Positions 1 through 7,088 of a DNA stretch of 12,287 bases are shown in pieces. Made by a program: the position numbers and the translations under genes. Positions within the stretch are counted from its first letter, which is position 1. Every line of letters begins with the position of its first letter. Below the pieces are notes generated by a model. The model worked only from the letters and a program-made list of their open reading frames with translations. It did not search any database and was not told the origin of the DNA. The DNA comes from Kiritimatiellia bacterium (lineage in GTDB: Bacteria > Verrucomicrobiota > Kiritimatiellia > JAAZAB01): the NCBI GenBank assembly GCA_018400335.1, contig JAGYMT010000020.1, positions 1 to 12,287 on the forward strand, written 5' to 3'.

Positions 1-82
1 CTTTCATGTAAGAAAGTGTTCGCCCCGGAATGGCTGGTAATAAAAGGTTATCGGCGGGTTTATTGAAAGAAGGAGTTGCGCT
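1..82 (+). other. Upstream edge region before rpsC
   Basis: These 82 nt precede rpsC and end in its Shine-Dalgarno sequence (AAGGAG, 70-75). In this cluster rplV (L22) would be expected directly upstream. One frame is open from the window edge to a TGA at 64-66, but its 21 residues include Cys and Trp and do not resemble the end of L22. The other two forward frames close within 40 nt. I therefore cannot say whether this is the tail of rplV or an intergenic spacer. No convincing promoter or terminator is visible. Confidence 0.3.
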
Positions 83-754
83 TTGGGTCAGAAAGTCAAT
101 CCGATCGGGTTGAGGGTTCCCGTCAATAAGGGCTGGAGATCCCGCTGGTACGCCGAGAAGAAGTCGTTCGGCGATTTCTTTCACGAGGATATCCTGATCC
201 GGGAGAAGGTCAGGAAGCGTCTTGAGAACGCAGCGGTATCCGACATTTTTATCGAGCGCTACGCAAACCGTGTTCGTGTAACGGTCTCAACGGCGAGGCC
301 TGGTGTTGTGATAGGCCGCAGGGGGCAGGATGTGGAGCTCCTGCGCGAAGAGCTCACCAAGGCCACGGGCAGGGAGATTTACCTGGATATCAAGGAGATA
401 AAGAAGGCGGATCTGGATGCGCAGCTCGTGGCGGAGAATATTGCCGTCCAGCTCGTGAGGAGGGTCTCATTCCGGCGCGCGATGAAGAAGGCCATCAAAA
501 GCACCATGGGCGCCGGCGCGCAGGGCGTGAAGATAAAGGTCTCCGGACGGCTTGGCGGCGTGGAACTTGCGCGAACCGAGAGCTACAAGGAGGGAAAGAT
601 TCCCCTGCATACGCTGAGGGCGAATATCAACTACGGTTTTGTTGACGCCAGGACCAAGGCGGGCACCGTGGGCGTCAAGGTTTGGATATGCAAGGACGAG
701 GAACAGTCCGATGCATCAAAGGGGAGGGTGGAACGTGCCACAGTTTCCCAGTAG
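83..754 (+). CDS. rpsC: 30S ribosomal protein S3
   Basis: S3 sits at the head of the small subunit, lines the mRNA entry channel and contributes to its helicase activity. The 223-aa product starts [11 protein letters not shown], the standard S3 N-terminus. It has a type II KH domain with the GRRG loop at residues 78-81 and a C-terminal S3 domain with [11 protein letters not shown] near 154-164. The basic RR..KK group at 131-136 matches the mRNA-helicase residues known in E. coli S3. The start is TTG at 83, chosen because the conserved N-terminus begins there and AAGGAG lies 7 nt upstream. The last 20 nt overlap rplP in another frame, so the two are probably translationally coupled. The C-terminal tail after VWICKDEE is short and variable, as is usual in S3. 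Confidence 0.97.
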   Translation: MGQKVNPIGLRVPVNKGWRSRWYAEKKSFGDFFHEDILIREKVRKRLENAAVSDIFIERYANRVRVTVSTARPGVVIGRRGQDVELLREELTKATGREIYLDIKEIKKADLDAQLVAENIAVQLVRRVSFRRAMKKAIKSTMGAGAQGVKIKVSGRLGGVELARTESYKEGKIPLHTLRANINYGFVDARTKAGTVGVKVWICKDEEQSDASKGRVERATVSQ

Positions 755-1154
755 AACAAAATTCAGAAAAGCTCAGCGCGGAAGCCTCAAGGGTTCCTCC
801 AGTTCGGGCAATACGCTCAGCTTCGGGCAGTATGGATTGCAGGCGCTTGATCGCTCGTGGATCAAGATGGAGCAGATCGAGGCCTGTCGCGTGGCGATCA
901 ACAGGCACATGAAGCGCAGGGGCAAGGTTTGGGTTCGTATATTTCCCGACAAGCCGGTAAGCAAGAAACCGCTGGAGACGCGCATGGGCAAGGGAAAGGC
1001 GGCGACCGAATTCTGGGTTGCGGTGGTGAAGAACGGCAGAATGCTGTTCGAGATCGAGGGAGTCACCGAGCGCATGGCCCGTGAGTCGTTGCGCCTCGCG
1101 GCATCGAAGCTGCCGATCAGGACGCGTTTTGTGTCGCGGCAGTTCACCGTTTGA
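735..1154 (+). CDS. rplP: 50S ribosomal protein L16
   Basis: L16 binds 23S rRNA near the peptidyl transferase centre and the A-site tRNA. It is needed late in large-subunit assembly. The GTG at 735 gives a 139-aa product, the usual family length, beginning [16 protein letters not shown], which aligns with the normal L16 start. [20 protein letters not shown] (69-88) is the family core, and the C-terminus ([10 protein letters not shown]) also fits. The frame stays open upstream to 639, but that would add 32 non-homologous residues lying inside rpsC. A purine-rich GGGGAGGGTGGA just before 735 supports the shorter start. It overlaps rpsC by 20 nt and is followed by rpmC after 12 nt. Confidence 0.95.
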   Translation: MPQFPSRTKFRKAQRGSLKGSSSSGNTLSFGQYGLQALDRSWIKMEQIEACRVAINRHMKRRGKVWVRIFPDKPVSKKPLETRMGKGKAATEFWVAVVKNGRMLFEIEGVTERMARESLRLAASKLPIRTRFVSRQFTV

Positions 1155-1166
1155 AGAAGGGATGTT

Positions 1167-1352
1167 GTGAAAGCGAAAGAAATCAGAGAGCTTTCGGTTG
1201 AGGAGTTGAACCAGCGTCGTGAAGACGCTCTTAAAGAGAGTTTTGACCTGCGCGTCACAAAGGTGACGGGCAAGGTTGAGAATCCCCTGCGGTTGAGATC
1301 CGTACGCCGTGATATAGCGCGGATCAAGACGATATTGCGGGAGCGTAAGTAG
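1167..1352 (+). CDS. rpmC: 50S ribosomal protein L29
   Basis: L29 is a small two-helix protein at the peptide exit tunnel, next to L23, near where signal recognition particle and trigger factor dock. The 61-aa product starts [14 protein letters not shown] and contains the family pattern E..F.LR, then [11 protein letters not shown] near the end. It is predicted to be all-helical and strongly charged. The start is GTG at 1167, with AAGGGA about 5-9 nt upstream. It follows rplP by 12 nt. The length is at the short end of the normal range. Confidence 0.93.
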   Translation: MKAKEIRELSVEELNQRREDALKESFDLRVTKVTGKVENPLRLRSVRRDIARIKTILRERK

Positions 1353-1357
1353 GGGCG

Positions 1358-1375
1358 GCCCGCCGGATGCCGGGC
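1358..1375 (+). other. Small GC hairpin in rpmC/rpsQ spacer
   Basis: GCCCG (1358-1362) can pair with CGGGC (1371-1375) around an 8-nt loop. There is no T-run afterwards, so it is not a rho-independent terminator. It is only 5 bp and could be chance in GC-rich DNA. The 62-nt spacer (1353-1414) holds no gene. Confidence 0.25.
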
Positions 1376-1414
1376 GTCAGGCTGTGTGAAAACAGAAGTG
1401 CGGACTGGAGTGTA

Positions 1415-1687
1415 ATGAATCGCGGAAAGCGCAAGGAGAACGTGGGAGTGGTCGTGAGTTCGACCATGGACAAGACCATTATCGTACGGGTCGGGCGCCG
1501 GATCAGGCATCCTCTCTATGGCAAGGAAATGACACTTTTTAACAAGTGTTACGTCCACGACGTCAACAATGAGGCCAAGCCCGGCGACAAGGTGCGAATT
1601 GTGGAGACGAGGCCGCTCAGCAGGACGAAGCGCTGGCGGCTGGTAGAGATTCTGGCGAAGTCCAGGGGACAAGCTTCCAAGGGGTGA
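1415..1687 (+). CDS. rpsQ: 30S ribosomal protein S17
   Basis: S17 is an OB-fold primary binder of the 5' domain of 16S rRNA, acting early in small-subunit assembly. The 90-aa product reads [20 protein letters not shown] and then T-IIV-V. The OB-fold signature [20 protein letters not shown] at 57-76 is diagnostic. The frame is open back to an ATG at 1367, but the added 16 residues have no family counterpart. The ATG at 1415 is preceded by GGAG (1407-1410) at short spacing, so I chose it. rplN follows after 6 nt. Confidence 0.94.
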   Translation: MNRGKRKENVGVVVSSTMDKTIIVRVGRRIRHPLYGKEMTLFNKCYVHDVNNEAKPGDKVRIVETRPLSRTKRWRLVEILAKSRGQASKG

Positions 1688-1693
1688 TTTGCG

Positions 1694-2059
1694 ATGATCG
1701 TCGAGCGGACATGTTTGGATGTGGCGGATAACACCGGGGCCCGCACCGTGCGTTGCTTCAGGATTCTGGGACAGCGCAAGAGTATAGCGAGGATAGGTGA
1801 TCTCATAAAGGTGTCGGTCAGGGACGTGCGGCCGGGCGGTCTGGTGAAGAAGGGTGACGTGCTTCTGGCCGTGGTCGTGAGAACCAGCTACCCGACCCGC
1901 AGGCCCGACGGCTCGGCATTGCGCTTTGACAATAACGCGGTTGTTATAATTGATGAGAAGATGAATCCTGTCGGCTCACGAATTTTCGGGCCCGTTGCGC
2001 GCGAGTTGCGGGAGAAGAATTTCGCGAAGATTATTTCGCTCGCGCCGGAGGTACTCTGA
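1694..2059 (+). CDS. rplN: 50S ribosomal protein L14
   Basis: L14 lies at the subunit interface, takes part in bridge B8 and is the docking site of the silencing factor RsfS. The 121-aa product is a near full-length match to the family: [17 protein letters not shown] near the start, [19 protein letters not shown] in the middle, and [20 protein letters not shown] at the end. The ATG at 1694 has AAGGGGTGA about 6-14 nt upstream, overlapping the end of rpsQ, which suggests coupling. It marks the start of the spc-type gene order, and no promoter is visible before it. Confidence 0.97.
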   Translation: MIVERTCLDVADNTGARTVRCFRILGQRKSIARIGDLIKVSVRDVRPGGLVKKGDVLLAVVVRTSYPTRRPDGSALRFDNNAVVIIDEKMNPVGSRIFGPVARELREKNFAKIISLAPEVL

Positions 2060-2061
2060 AT

Positions 2062-2394
2062 ATGGCACACTGCGCGCATATAAAGCGGAATGATATCGTA
2101 CAGGTGATGTCCGGACGCGATGGCATTGCGGAAAAAAGCGGAAAAGTGCTCCAGGTGCTTCCTTCCCGGGGGAAGGCTGTCGTGGAGGGGGTTAATTTCA
2201 TTAAGAAGAACATGCGCAAGAGCCAGGATAACCCGGAGGGCGCAATCGTCGAGAAGGAGGCGCCCGTGAGACTTTCAAACCTGTTGCTCTTCTGTCCGAA
2301 ATGTAAGAAGGGCGTCAGGGCCGCGCGCGTTAAGACGGAGTCCGGCAAGCGCGTGCGTAAATGCAAGAAATGTTCGCACGCTTTCGATGAATAG
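2062..2394 (+). CDS. rplX: 50S ribosomal protein L24, zinc-ribbon form
   Basis: L24 is an assembly initiator of the large subunit and sits near the tunnel exit. The 110-aa product has an N-terminal KOW-type domain (about residues 8-45, ending VVEGVNFIKKN) and the conserved EKEAPV..SN segment at 64-73. The C-terminal part keeps C78-x2-C81 and C101-x2-C104, a zinc ribbon like that of Thermus-type L24; in many bacteria these cysteines are lost. The KOW loop (SGRDGIAEKSGKV) looks about two residues longer than the common GKDKGKTGKV form. It starts 2 nt after the rplN stop with no strong Shine-Dalgarno, implying translational coupling. Confidence 0.95.
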   Translation: MAHCAHIKRNDIVQVMSGRDGIAEKSGKVLQVLPSRGKAVVEGVNFIKKNMRKSQDNPEGAIVEKEAPVRLSNLLLFCPKCKKGVRAARVKTESGKRVRKCKKCSHAFDE

Positions 2395-2406
2395 CAGGGA
2401 GCAGCA

Positions 2407-2955
2407 ATGTCGAGATTAAGGGATAAATACACGAAGGACGTTATGCCCGTTCTGACGAAGGATCGCGGATACGTCAATGTCATGCAGGTGCCCCGAATGT
2501 TGAAGATCGTCATCAACATGGGGATTAATTCCTCCGTTGAGAAGGACGTGGTGAGCAGTCTGGTTGAGGATTTGGCGAAGATCACCGGGCAGCGCCCCGT
2601 GGTAAGAAAATCCCGGCAGAGCATAGCCAACTTCAAGTTGAGGGAAGGGATGCCGGTGGGGATAATGGTGACCATGAGGGGCGCGCGCATGTACGAGTTC
2701 TTCGACAGGCTTGTGAATACCGTGCTTCCGCGGTTGCGCGATTTTCGCGGGGTGTCCGCCGATTCGTTTGACGGCAGGGGAAATTATTCAATGGGTCTTG
2801 ATGAGCAGACGATTTTTCCCGAGATTAACGCTGATGATGTCAAGAAGGCGCAGGGAATGGATATAACCGTAGTTACCACGGCGAAGTCGAACGATGAGTC
2901 GCGGGAATTGCTTCGCCTTCTCGGGATGCCGTTTTCAGTTGCCAGGTCGGCCTAG
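2407..2955 (+). CDS. rplE: 50S ribosomal protein L5
   Basis: L5 binds 5S rRNA with L18 and L25-type proteins, contacts the P-site tRNA and forms an intersubunit bridge with S13. The 182-aa product contains the family signature VPRMLKIVINMGI (28-40). It also has the IANFKLREGMPVG segment and FDRLVNTVLPRLRDFRG, followed by NYSMGLDEQTIFPEI. The start ATG has AGGGAG 5-10 nt upstream, and the gene follows rplX by 12 nt. In E. coli the spc operon is controlled by S8 binding at the start of this gene. I cannot recognise that site here by eye. Confidence 0.96.
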   Translation: MSRLRDKYTKDVMPVLTKDRGYVNVMQVPRMLKIVINMGINSSVEKDVVSSLVEDLAKITGQRPVVRKSRQSIANFKLREGMPVGIMVTMRGARMYEFFDRLVNTVLPRLRDFRGVSADSFDGRGNYSMGLDEQTIFPEINADDVKKAQGMDITVVTTAKSNDESRELLRLLGMPFSVARSA

Positions 2956-2962
2956 CCGGTGC

Positions 2963-2996
2963 GCCCGCGGGCCCTGTCGAATGAGCCCGTCGACGG
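2963..2996 (+). other. Palindromes and possible hairpin in rplE/rpsN spacer
   Basis: The 111-nt spacer holds two perfect 10-bp palindromes, GCCCGCGGGC (2963-2972) and CCGTCGACGG (2987-2996). In RNA, CTGTCGA (2974-2980) can pair with TCGACGG (2990-2996), including one G-U pair, around a 9-nt loop. A competing helix is CGGGC (2968-2972) with GCCCG (2985-2989). No T-run follows. The rest of the spacer shows nothing recognisable until the rpsN ribosome binding site. Its function is unknown; a regulatory or processing role is inference only. Confidence 0.35.
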
Positions 2997-3066
2997 TGTT
3001 TGCAAGCAGGTCGTGAGCTGATGCGGAAAGTGAGATGGTTCCAGGCAGGGCATGGAGGTAATTGGT

Positions 3067-3252
3067 TTGGCTAAGACGTCATGGATTGTAAAGGCTAATC
3101 GGAAGCCGAAATTCCGGGTGCGGGCTTATTACCGTTGCAGGCGGTGCGGACGAGCGAGGGCTTACATACGCAAGTTCCAGGTTTGCCGCATATGTTTCCG
3201 CGAAATGGCTTCCATGGGAATGATCCCGGGGGTCACTAAATCCAGTTGGTAG
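3067..3252 (+). CDS. rpsN: 30S ribosomal protein S14, type Z (zinc)
   Basis: S14 is a late-assembling protein of the 30S head. This is the short zinc-binding form: 61 aa beginning [16 protein letters not shown], with C24-x2-C27 and C40-x2-C43 as the four-Cys site and the family ending IPGVTKSSW. The start is TTG at 3067. A perfect GGAGGT (3054-3059) sits 7 nt upstream, and the resulting N-terminus matches the family. The ATG at 3052 overlaps that Shine-Dalgarno and would add five non-homologous residues, so I rejected it. rpsH follows after 10 nt. The long C-minus S14 form is not present in this window. Confidence 0.95.
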   Translation: MAKTSWIVKANRKPKFRVRAYYRCRRCGRARAYIRKFQVCRICFREMASMGMIPGVTKSSW

Positions 3253-3262
3253 GTGTTCCGTT

Positions 3263-3667
3263 ATGAGTCAGAGTGATTCAATCAGTGATATGTTGACCAG
3301 GATCCGCAACGCGAATATGGCCGGGGCTGATTCGCTTGAAATGCCCCACTCGAATGTACGCTCCGCGATAGCGCGCATTCTCAAGCGCGAGGGATTCATT
3401 CTTGATTTCACGGCAGAGGGCAAGGGGAAGTTCAAGATTATTCGATTGTACCTCAAGTTTGACGCAACTAATGATCGCGCCCCGGTTATACGCGGGCTGC
3501 GGCGTATCAGCCGTCCGGGTCTGCGCCGCTACGTGTCGCCCAGGGAAATGCGGCCGGTGCTTCGCGGCACCGGCATAGCGATCATAAGCACGTCACGGGG
3601 CATTTTAACGGACCGCGAGGCGAGGAAGTCGAACGTGGGCGGAGAGTGGCTCTGCTCAGTGTGGTGA
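3263..3667 (+). CDS. rpsH: 30S ribosomal protein S8
   Basis: S8 binds the central domain of 16S rRNA and in enterobacteria is also the translational repressor of the spc operon. The 134-aa product begins with S.SDMLTRIRNA and has the RISRPGLRRY segment (81-90). It carries the S8 signature GIAIISTSRGILTD (104-117) and ends GGEWLCSVW, a variant of the usual GGE-xx-x-VW ending. AGGTG at 3251-3255 gives a 7-nt spacing to the ATG. It lies 10 nt after rpsN and 35 nt before rplF. Autoregulation by this S8 is possible by analogy but not shown by the sequence. Confidence 0.96.
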   Translation: MSQSDSISDMLTRIRNANMAGADSLEMPHSNVRSAIARILKREGFILDFTAEGKGKFKIIRLYLKFDATNDRAPVIRGLRRISRPGLRRYVSPREMRPVLRGTGIAIISTSRGILTDREARKSNVGGEWLCSVW

Positions 3668-3702
3668 ACGGGCGGTGTTTTTCGTTGGGGGGTTTTTCTG
3701 AA

Positions 3703-4239
3703 ATGTCGAGAATAGGAAATCAGGCGATCGCGGTTCCGCAGTCCGTGAATGTTACGATCTCGGGCGGTTCCGTGCTCGTGAAGGGCGGCAAGGGAGATCT
3801 GTCGCTTGCCCTTGCGGACGGCATCGAGGCGAAGATTGAAGAGGGTTGCGTCAAGGTGAGCCGCAAGAACGATGAGCAGAAATCCAGGGCGCTTCACGGT
3901 TTAATGCGCGCTCTGATAGCCAATATGATCGAGGGCGTATCAAACGGCTACGTTAAGGAACTGCAGATCGAGGGCGTGGGCTTTAAAGCCTCCGTGCAGG
4001 GTGCGAAAGCTTCCTTTTCGCTGGGGTTCTCTTCGCCGGTCGAGCTTGACGTGCCCAAGGGAATTGATTTGAAGGTGGTGGATAACGTGAATATAGTCGT
4101 TTCAGGTGCGGACAGGCAATCGGTTGGAGACTTTTCCGCGCGCATCAAGGGGCTGTGTCCCGCGGAGCCGTACAAGGGTAAGGGTGTCCGGTTTAAGGGC
4201 GAGTACGTGCGGCGTAAGGTTGGAAAGACAGTGGCATAA
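3703..4239 (+). CDS. rplF: 50S ribosomal protein L6
   Basis: L6 is a two-domain protein at the base of the L7/L12 stalk near the sarcin-ricin loop, where translation GTPases bind. The 178-aa product starts MSRIGNQAIAVP, has ALHGLMRALIANMIEGVSNGY-like family sequence around 64-83 and ends with the signature PAEPYKGKGVRFKGEYVRRK (153-172). The frame extends upstream to 3646 inside rpsH, but those residues are not family-like. The ATG at 3703 is the homologous start. Its ribosome binding site is weak, a G-run at about 3687-3692 some 10 nt away. The stop TAA overlaps the ATG of rplR by one base (TAATG). Confidence 0.95.
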   Translation: MSRIGNQAIAVPQSVNVTISGGSVLVKGGKGDLSLALADGIEAKIEEGCVKVSRKNDEQKSRALHGLMRALIANMIEGVSNGYVKELQIEGVGFKASVQGAKASFSLGFSSPVELDVPKGIDLKVVDNVNIVVSGADRQSVGDFSARIKGLCPAEPYKGKGVRFKGEYVRRKVGKTVA

Positions 4240-4592
4240 TGAAGCTCAAGAATAAATTTGATTTCAGGAGAAGGCGGCATCTGCGGCTTCGTAAGAAGGT
4301 GGCAGGCACCGCGGAGCGTCCGCGAATGGCGGTCTGCGTAACGGGTTGCCATATGTATGTCCAGTTCATAGATGATGCGCGCGGGGCAACGGTGGCCTCG
4401 GCGTCCACCTTGAAGAAGGGCGCGCCGGCCGGCAATAACGTTGCCGCCGCGAGCGCGCTGGGAAAGACCGCCGCGGAAGCAGCTATTGACAAGGGAATCA
4501 AGACAGTCGTGTTTGATCGCGGCGGACAACAGTATACCGGGCGTGTCAAAGCGGTCGCGGAAGCCGCCAGGGGTGCAGGATTGAAAATATGA
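4239..4592 (+). CDS. rplR: 50S ribosomal protein L18
   Basis: L18 is the main 5S rRNA chaperone protein and helps install 5S rRNA in the central protuberance. The 117-aa product has a basic N-terminal arm (FDFRRRRHLRLRKK). It also has GTAERPRMAV at 23-32, the F.D..GATVASAST strand region, and the family ending VFDRGGQQYTGRVKAVAEAA (91-110). The start is coupled to the rplF stop through TAATG. The end overlaps rpsE by four bases (ATGA). A separate ribosome binding site is weak, consistent with coupled translation. Confidence 0.95.
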   Translation: MKLKNKFDFRRRRHLRLRKKVAGTAERPRMAVCVTGCHMYVQFIDDARGATVASASTLKKGAPAGNNVAAASALGKTAAEAAIDKGIKTVVFDRGGQQYTGRVKAVAEAARGAGLKI

Positions 4593-5122
4593 GCGATGAA
4601 ATCAGAGATGTGGCTGCGGGCGATACTCCTCAAATCGAGGTCCCCGCTGTCGTTGCGGAAGCGCAGATAGAAGAGTATGTTGTGAGGATTTCACGCTGCT
4701 CGAAGGTGGTTAAGGGCGGTCGGCGGCTTAGCTTCAGCGCGGTTGTCGTTGTCGGCGACCATAACGGGCAGGTCGGGTGCGGCCTGGGCAAAGCCAATGA
4801 GGTTGCGGACGCCATCAGGAAAGGCGGCGAGATTGCCCGCAAGACGATGTTCAAGATCAAGATGAAGGACGGCACTATTCCGCACGAAGTTATCGGGAGA
4901 TATTGCGGAGCCAAGGTGTTGCTGAAGCCTGCCGCGCCCGGAGCGGGCGTTATAGCCGGCGGAGGTGCGCGGGCGGTGCTGCAGCTTTCCGGTTTGCGTA
5001 ACATTCTTGCCAAGTCCCTTGGCAGTAATAACAAATGGAACGTGGTTCACGCCGTCGTTGAAGCTCTCGGCGATCTTCGGTCAGTCGAGGAATCCAGGAT
5101 TGTGAGGGATCGCGGGCTTTGA
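4589..5122 (+). CDS. rpsE: 30S ribosomal protein S5
   Basis: S5 lies at the mRNA entrance with S3 and S4 and affects decoding fidelity. The 177-aa product has a variable acidic N-terminus (1-27) and a double-stranded-RNA-binding-like domain from about 28 to 91. That domain has the signature VVKGGRRLSFSAVVVVGD and then GCGLGKANEVADAIRKGGE. The C-terminal domain contains LLKPAAPGAGVIAGG and SLGSNNKWNVV. The start ATG overlaps the rplR TGA. In the common gene order rpmD (L30) comes next. Here only 51 nt separate the stop from rplO, and no L30 frame is present. Confidence 0.96.
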   Translation: MSDEIRDVAAGDTPQIEVPAVVAEAQIEEYVVRISRCSKVVKGGRRLSFSAVVVVGDHNGQVGCGLGKANEVADAIRKGGEIARKTMFKIKMKDGTIPHEVIGRYCGAKVLLKPAAPGAGVIAGGGARAVLQLSGLRNILAKSLGSNNKWNVVHAVVEALGDLRSVEESRIVRDRGL

Positions 5123-5126
5123 TAAT

Positions 5127-5146
5127 GCCGCGCACTCCGGCGCGGC
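5127..5146 (+). other. Hairpin in rpsE/rplO spacer (position usually held by rpmD)
   Basis: GCCGCGC (5127-5133) is a perfect 7-bp complement of GCGCGGC (5140-5146) with a 6-nt loop. It begins 5 nt after the rpsE stop and is not followed by a T-run. It may protect or mark the mRNA for processing, or be chance in GC-rich DNA. Confidence 0.4.
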
Positions 5147-5173
5147 CGGATAAACAGGAATGATGTGGTCGTT

Positions 5174-5614
5174 ATGAATTTGCATTCGTTGAAAAACACC
5201 AGGGGCGCATGCCGCGGCAAAATGCGGGTGGGTTGCGGTCATGGCTCAGGTAAGGGTAAGACCTGCGGAAGGGGTCACAAGGGGCAGTATGCCCGCTCCG
5301 GGCACAAGCACAAGCTTGGTTTTGAGGGCGGCCAGATGAGGCTGTTGCGGAGGATTCCCAAGAGGGGCTTCAATCGCGGTTTTAAGATAATTTATGCGTC
5401 GGTTCCGGTTTCCGCCCTCGAGTGTTTCGCCGATGGCTCCGAAGTCACGCCCGCCGTTCTCCGTGCAAAAGGGCTGATCAGGGGAAATTCCCCTGTGAAA
5501 GTGCTTGGCGGCGGCGAGCTTAAGAAAAAACTGCTTGTCAGGGCAAACGCGTTCAGCGAAAGCGCGCGCCTCCGGATAGCGGAAGCCGGCGGCGAGTGCT
5601 TCGTTCTGGCGTGA
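5174..5614 (+). CDS. rplO: 50S ribosomal protein L15
   Basis: L15 is an extended, basic large-subunit protein that threads deep into 23S rRNA during assembly. The 146-aa product begins MNLHSLKNTRGACRGKMRVG, followed by the Gly/Lys/Arg-rich tail typical of the family and GGQMRLLRRIPKRGF (near 52-66). The C-terminal globular part has KVLGGGELKKKLLVRANAFS. I chose ATG 5174 because MNLHSLK is the conserved start. An in-frame GTG at 5165 would add three residues and sits closer to AGGA (5157-5160), so it cannot be excluded. The next gene, secY, follows after an unusually long 114-nt spacer. Confidence 0.95.
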   Translation: MNLHSLKNTRGACRGKMRVGCGHGSGKGKTCGRGHKGQYARSGHKHKLGFEGGQMRLLRRIPKRGFNRGFKIIYASVPVSALECFADGSEVTPAVLRAKGLIRGNSPVKVLGGGELKKKLLVRANAFSESARLRIAEAGGECFVLA

Positions 5615-5728
5615 GCTCTCATACAGCTCTTGCGCCTCGCGAATATGAGCGCGGGTCAGGTCGTGTTGTCTCCGGGGCGGAAATGAGCAGCGCAACTCCG
5701 CCGGGTCTTGTTTTGCCGTCACAAACTC
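5615..5728 (+). promoter_or_regulatory. secY leader with two tiny ORFs and a hairpin
   Basis: This 114-nt spacer contains two short frames. A 13-codon ORF starts at ATG 5645 and ends at TGA 5684-5686. It overlaps, through ATGA, a 24-codon ORF starting at 5683 that ends at TAA 5755-5757, inside secY in another frame. GGCGGA (5676-5681) can pair with TCCGCC (5697-5702), which would place the second ATG in the loop. No Shine-Dalgarno is visible directly before the secY ATG at 5729. Whether the small ORFs are translated is unknown; a role in controlling secY is inference. Confidence 0.3.
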
Positions 5729-7087
5729 ATGCTTTCAGCTTTTGTCAATTCGTTTAAGGTCGAGGAGTTGCGGAAACGCATTCTTTTCACCATGGGTCTC
5801 GTGTTCGTGTGCCGCATTATCAGCGTGGTTCCGACGCCCGGCGTGGATGCGGCGGCCCTTCACCAGCTGGTCCAGGAGATATCACAACGGGTGGGCGGAG
5901 GCTTCCTCGGTCTGATAGATCTCTTCAGCGGCGGTGCGATGAGCAATTGCGCGGTGGGCGCGCTCGGCATCATGCCCTACATCAGCGCTTCCATTATCTT
6001 TCAGCTTCTCACGGCTGTTGTCCCTTCCCTTGAGCGCCTTGCGAGGGAGGGAGATTCAGGACGTCAGAAACTTGCCCAATATACGCGCTATTTCACCGTC
6101 CTGCTCTGCGTGCTGCAGGGCTATTTCATGGCAGTAACGCTGGAGAACCCCAGCGCTCTTTTCGGGGCTGATGTCGGCGAGATCGTGAACATGACCCCGG
6201 GGCTCGGTTTCAGGCTGCTGACCGTGGTGACGATGACCACCGGCACGATGATGCTCATGTGGCTGGGCGAGCAGATTACCCAGGGCGGGATAGGGAACGG
6301 CATTTCCCTTATCATTACCATCAATATCATCAGCCGGCTGCCGGGCGCCGTTCAGTCCGGGATTCGCATGTTCAGCCCCGTCGGCGGGGGTGAATCGCCG
6401 TTTTCGATTTTCCACCTCGCGGGACTGCTGATCATGATGTTTCTGGTGATCGCGGGCACAACCGCCGTTACGCAGGCGCAACGGAAGATCCCGATCCAGT
6501 ATGCAAAGCGCGTGGTGGGCAGAAAGGTGTACGGCGGACAGAGCACCTACATGCCGCTGCGAATCAACTACTCCGGCGTGATGCCGATTATCTTCGCCTC
6601 GGCGATCCTGATGTTTCCGCAGAAAATACTGCAGATGATTCCGACGGATTTCTGCAAGCATCTCGCGGTATCACTTCAAATGGGAAAGAGCCTTTACCTG
6701 GTCCTTTACGCGCTGCTAATTCTGTTCTTCTCGTATTTCTGGGTGGCGACGGTTTTCAATCCGGTCCAGATCGCCGATGATCTGAAGAAGGCGGGCGGAT
6801 ACATTCCGGGCATAAGGCCGGGACTTCCCACGGCGCAATTTCTTGACCGTACAATGACGAGGATCACCCTCGCCGGCGCCGTGTTCCTGACTGTAATAGC
6901 GGTTATTCCAAGCGTGATGGCGGAGCGGTTCAACATACCCTGGATCGTGGCGTCGTTTTTCGGCGGAACGAGCCTGCTGATTATAGTGGGGGTTATGCTC
7001 GATACGATGCGGCAGGTGGAATCGCATCTCGTGATGAGGCATTACGACGGCTTCCTGAAGAAGGGTAAACTGCGCGGCAGGCGTTGA
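5729..7087 (+). CDS. secY: Preprotein translocase channel subunit SecY
   Basis: SecY forms the protein-conducting channel in the inner membrane, with SecE and SecG, for co- and post-translational export. The 452-aa product has about ten hydrophobic segments. It begins MLSAFVNSFKVEELRKRILFT, the conserved amphipathic N-terminus, followed by VVPTPGVD. The plug/TM2 region has LIDLFSGGAM and GIMPYISASIIFQLL (62-94). The cytoplasmic loops have QRKIPIQYAKRVVG (251-264) and YIPGIRPG (358-365), which contact the ribosome or SecA. The frame is open back to a TTG at 5708, but the conserved start is ATG 5729. There is no obvious ribosome binding site there. adk follows after 34 nt. Confidence 0.97.
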   Translation: MLSAFVNSFKVEELRKRILFTMGLVFVCRIISVVPTPGVDAAALHQLVQEISQRVGGGFLGLIDLFSGGAMSNCAVGALGIMPYISASIIFQLLTAVVPSLERLAREGDSGRQKLAQYTRYFTVLLCVLQGYFMAVTLENPSALFGADVGEIVNMTPGLGFRLLTVVTMTTGTMMLMWLGEQITQGGIGNGISLIITINIISRLPGAVQSGIRMFSPVGGGESPFSIFHLAGLLIMMFLVIAGTTAVTQAQRKIPIQYAKRVVGRKVYGGQSTYMPLRINYSGVMPIIFASAILMFPQKILQMIPTDFCKHLAVSLQMGKSLYLVLYALLILFFSYFWVATVFNPVQIADDLKKAGGYIPGIRPGLPTAQFLDRTMTRITLAGAVFLTVIAVIPSVMAERFNIPWIVASFFGGTSLLIIVGVMLDTMRQVESHLVMRHYDGFLKKGKLRGRR

Positions 7088-7088
7088 T

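Noticed and set aside
639..734. Longer rplP starting at 639 inside rpsC
   Set aside because: The extra residues are an out-of-frame reading of the rpsC end. The GTG at 735 gives the standard L16 N-terminus and length.
773..1672. A 299-codon open frame on the minus strand across rplP, rpmC and rpsQ
   Set aside because: It lies antisense to three certain genes, has no recognisable domain and a composition typical of a reverse-strand shadow in GC-biased codons.
2031..2690. A 219-codon minus-strand frame across rplX and rplE
   Set aside because: Antisense to two conserved genes with no family features; a shadow of their codon usage.
3646..3702. Longer rplF starting inside rpsH
   Set aside because: The extra 19 residues have no counterpart in L6, and MSRIG at 3703 is the conserved start.
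6056..6661. A 201-codon minus-strand frame inside secY
   Set aside because: His/Arg-rich shadow of the hydrophobic SecY codons, with no independent start signal.
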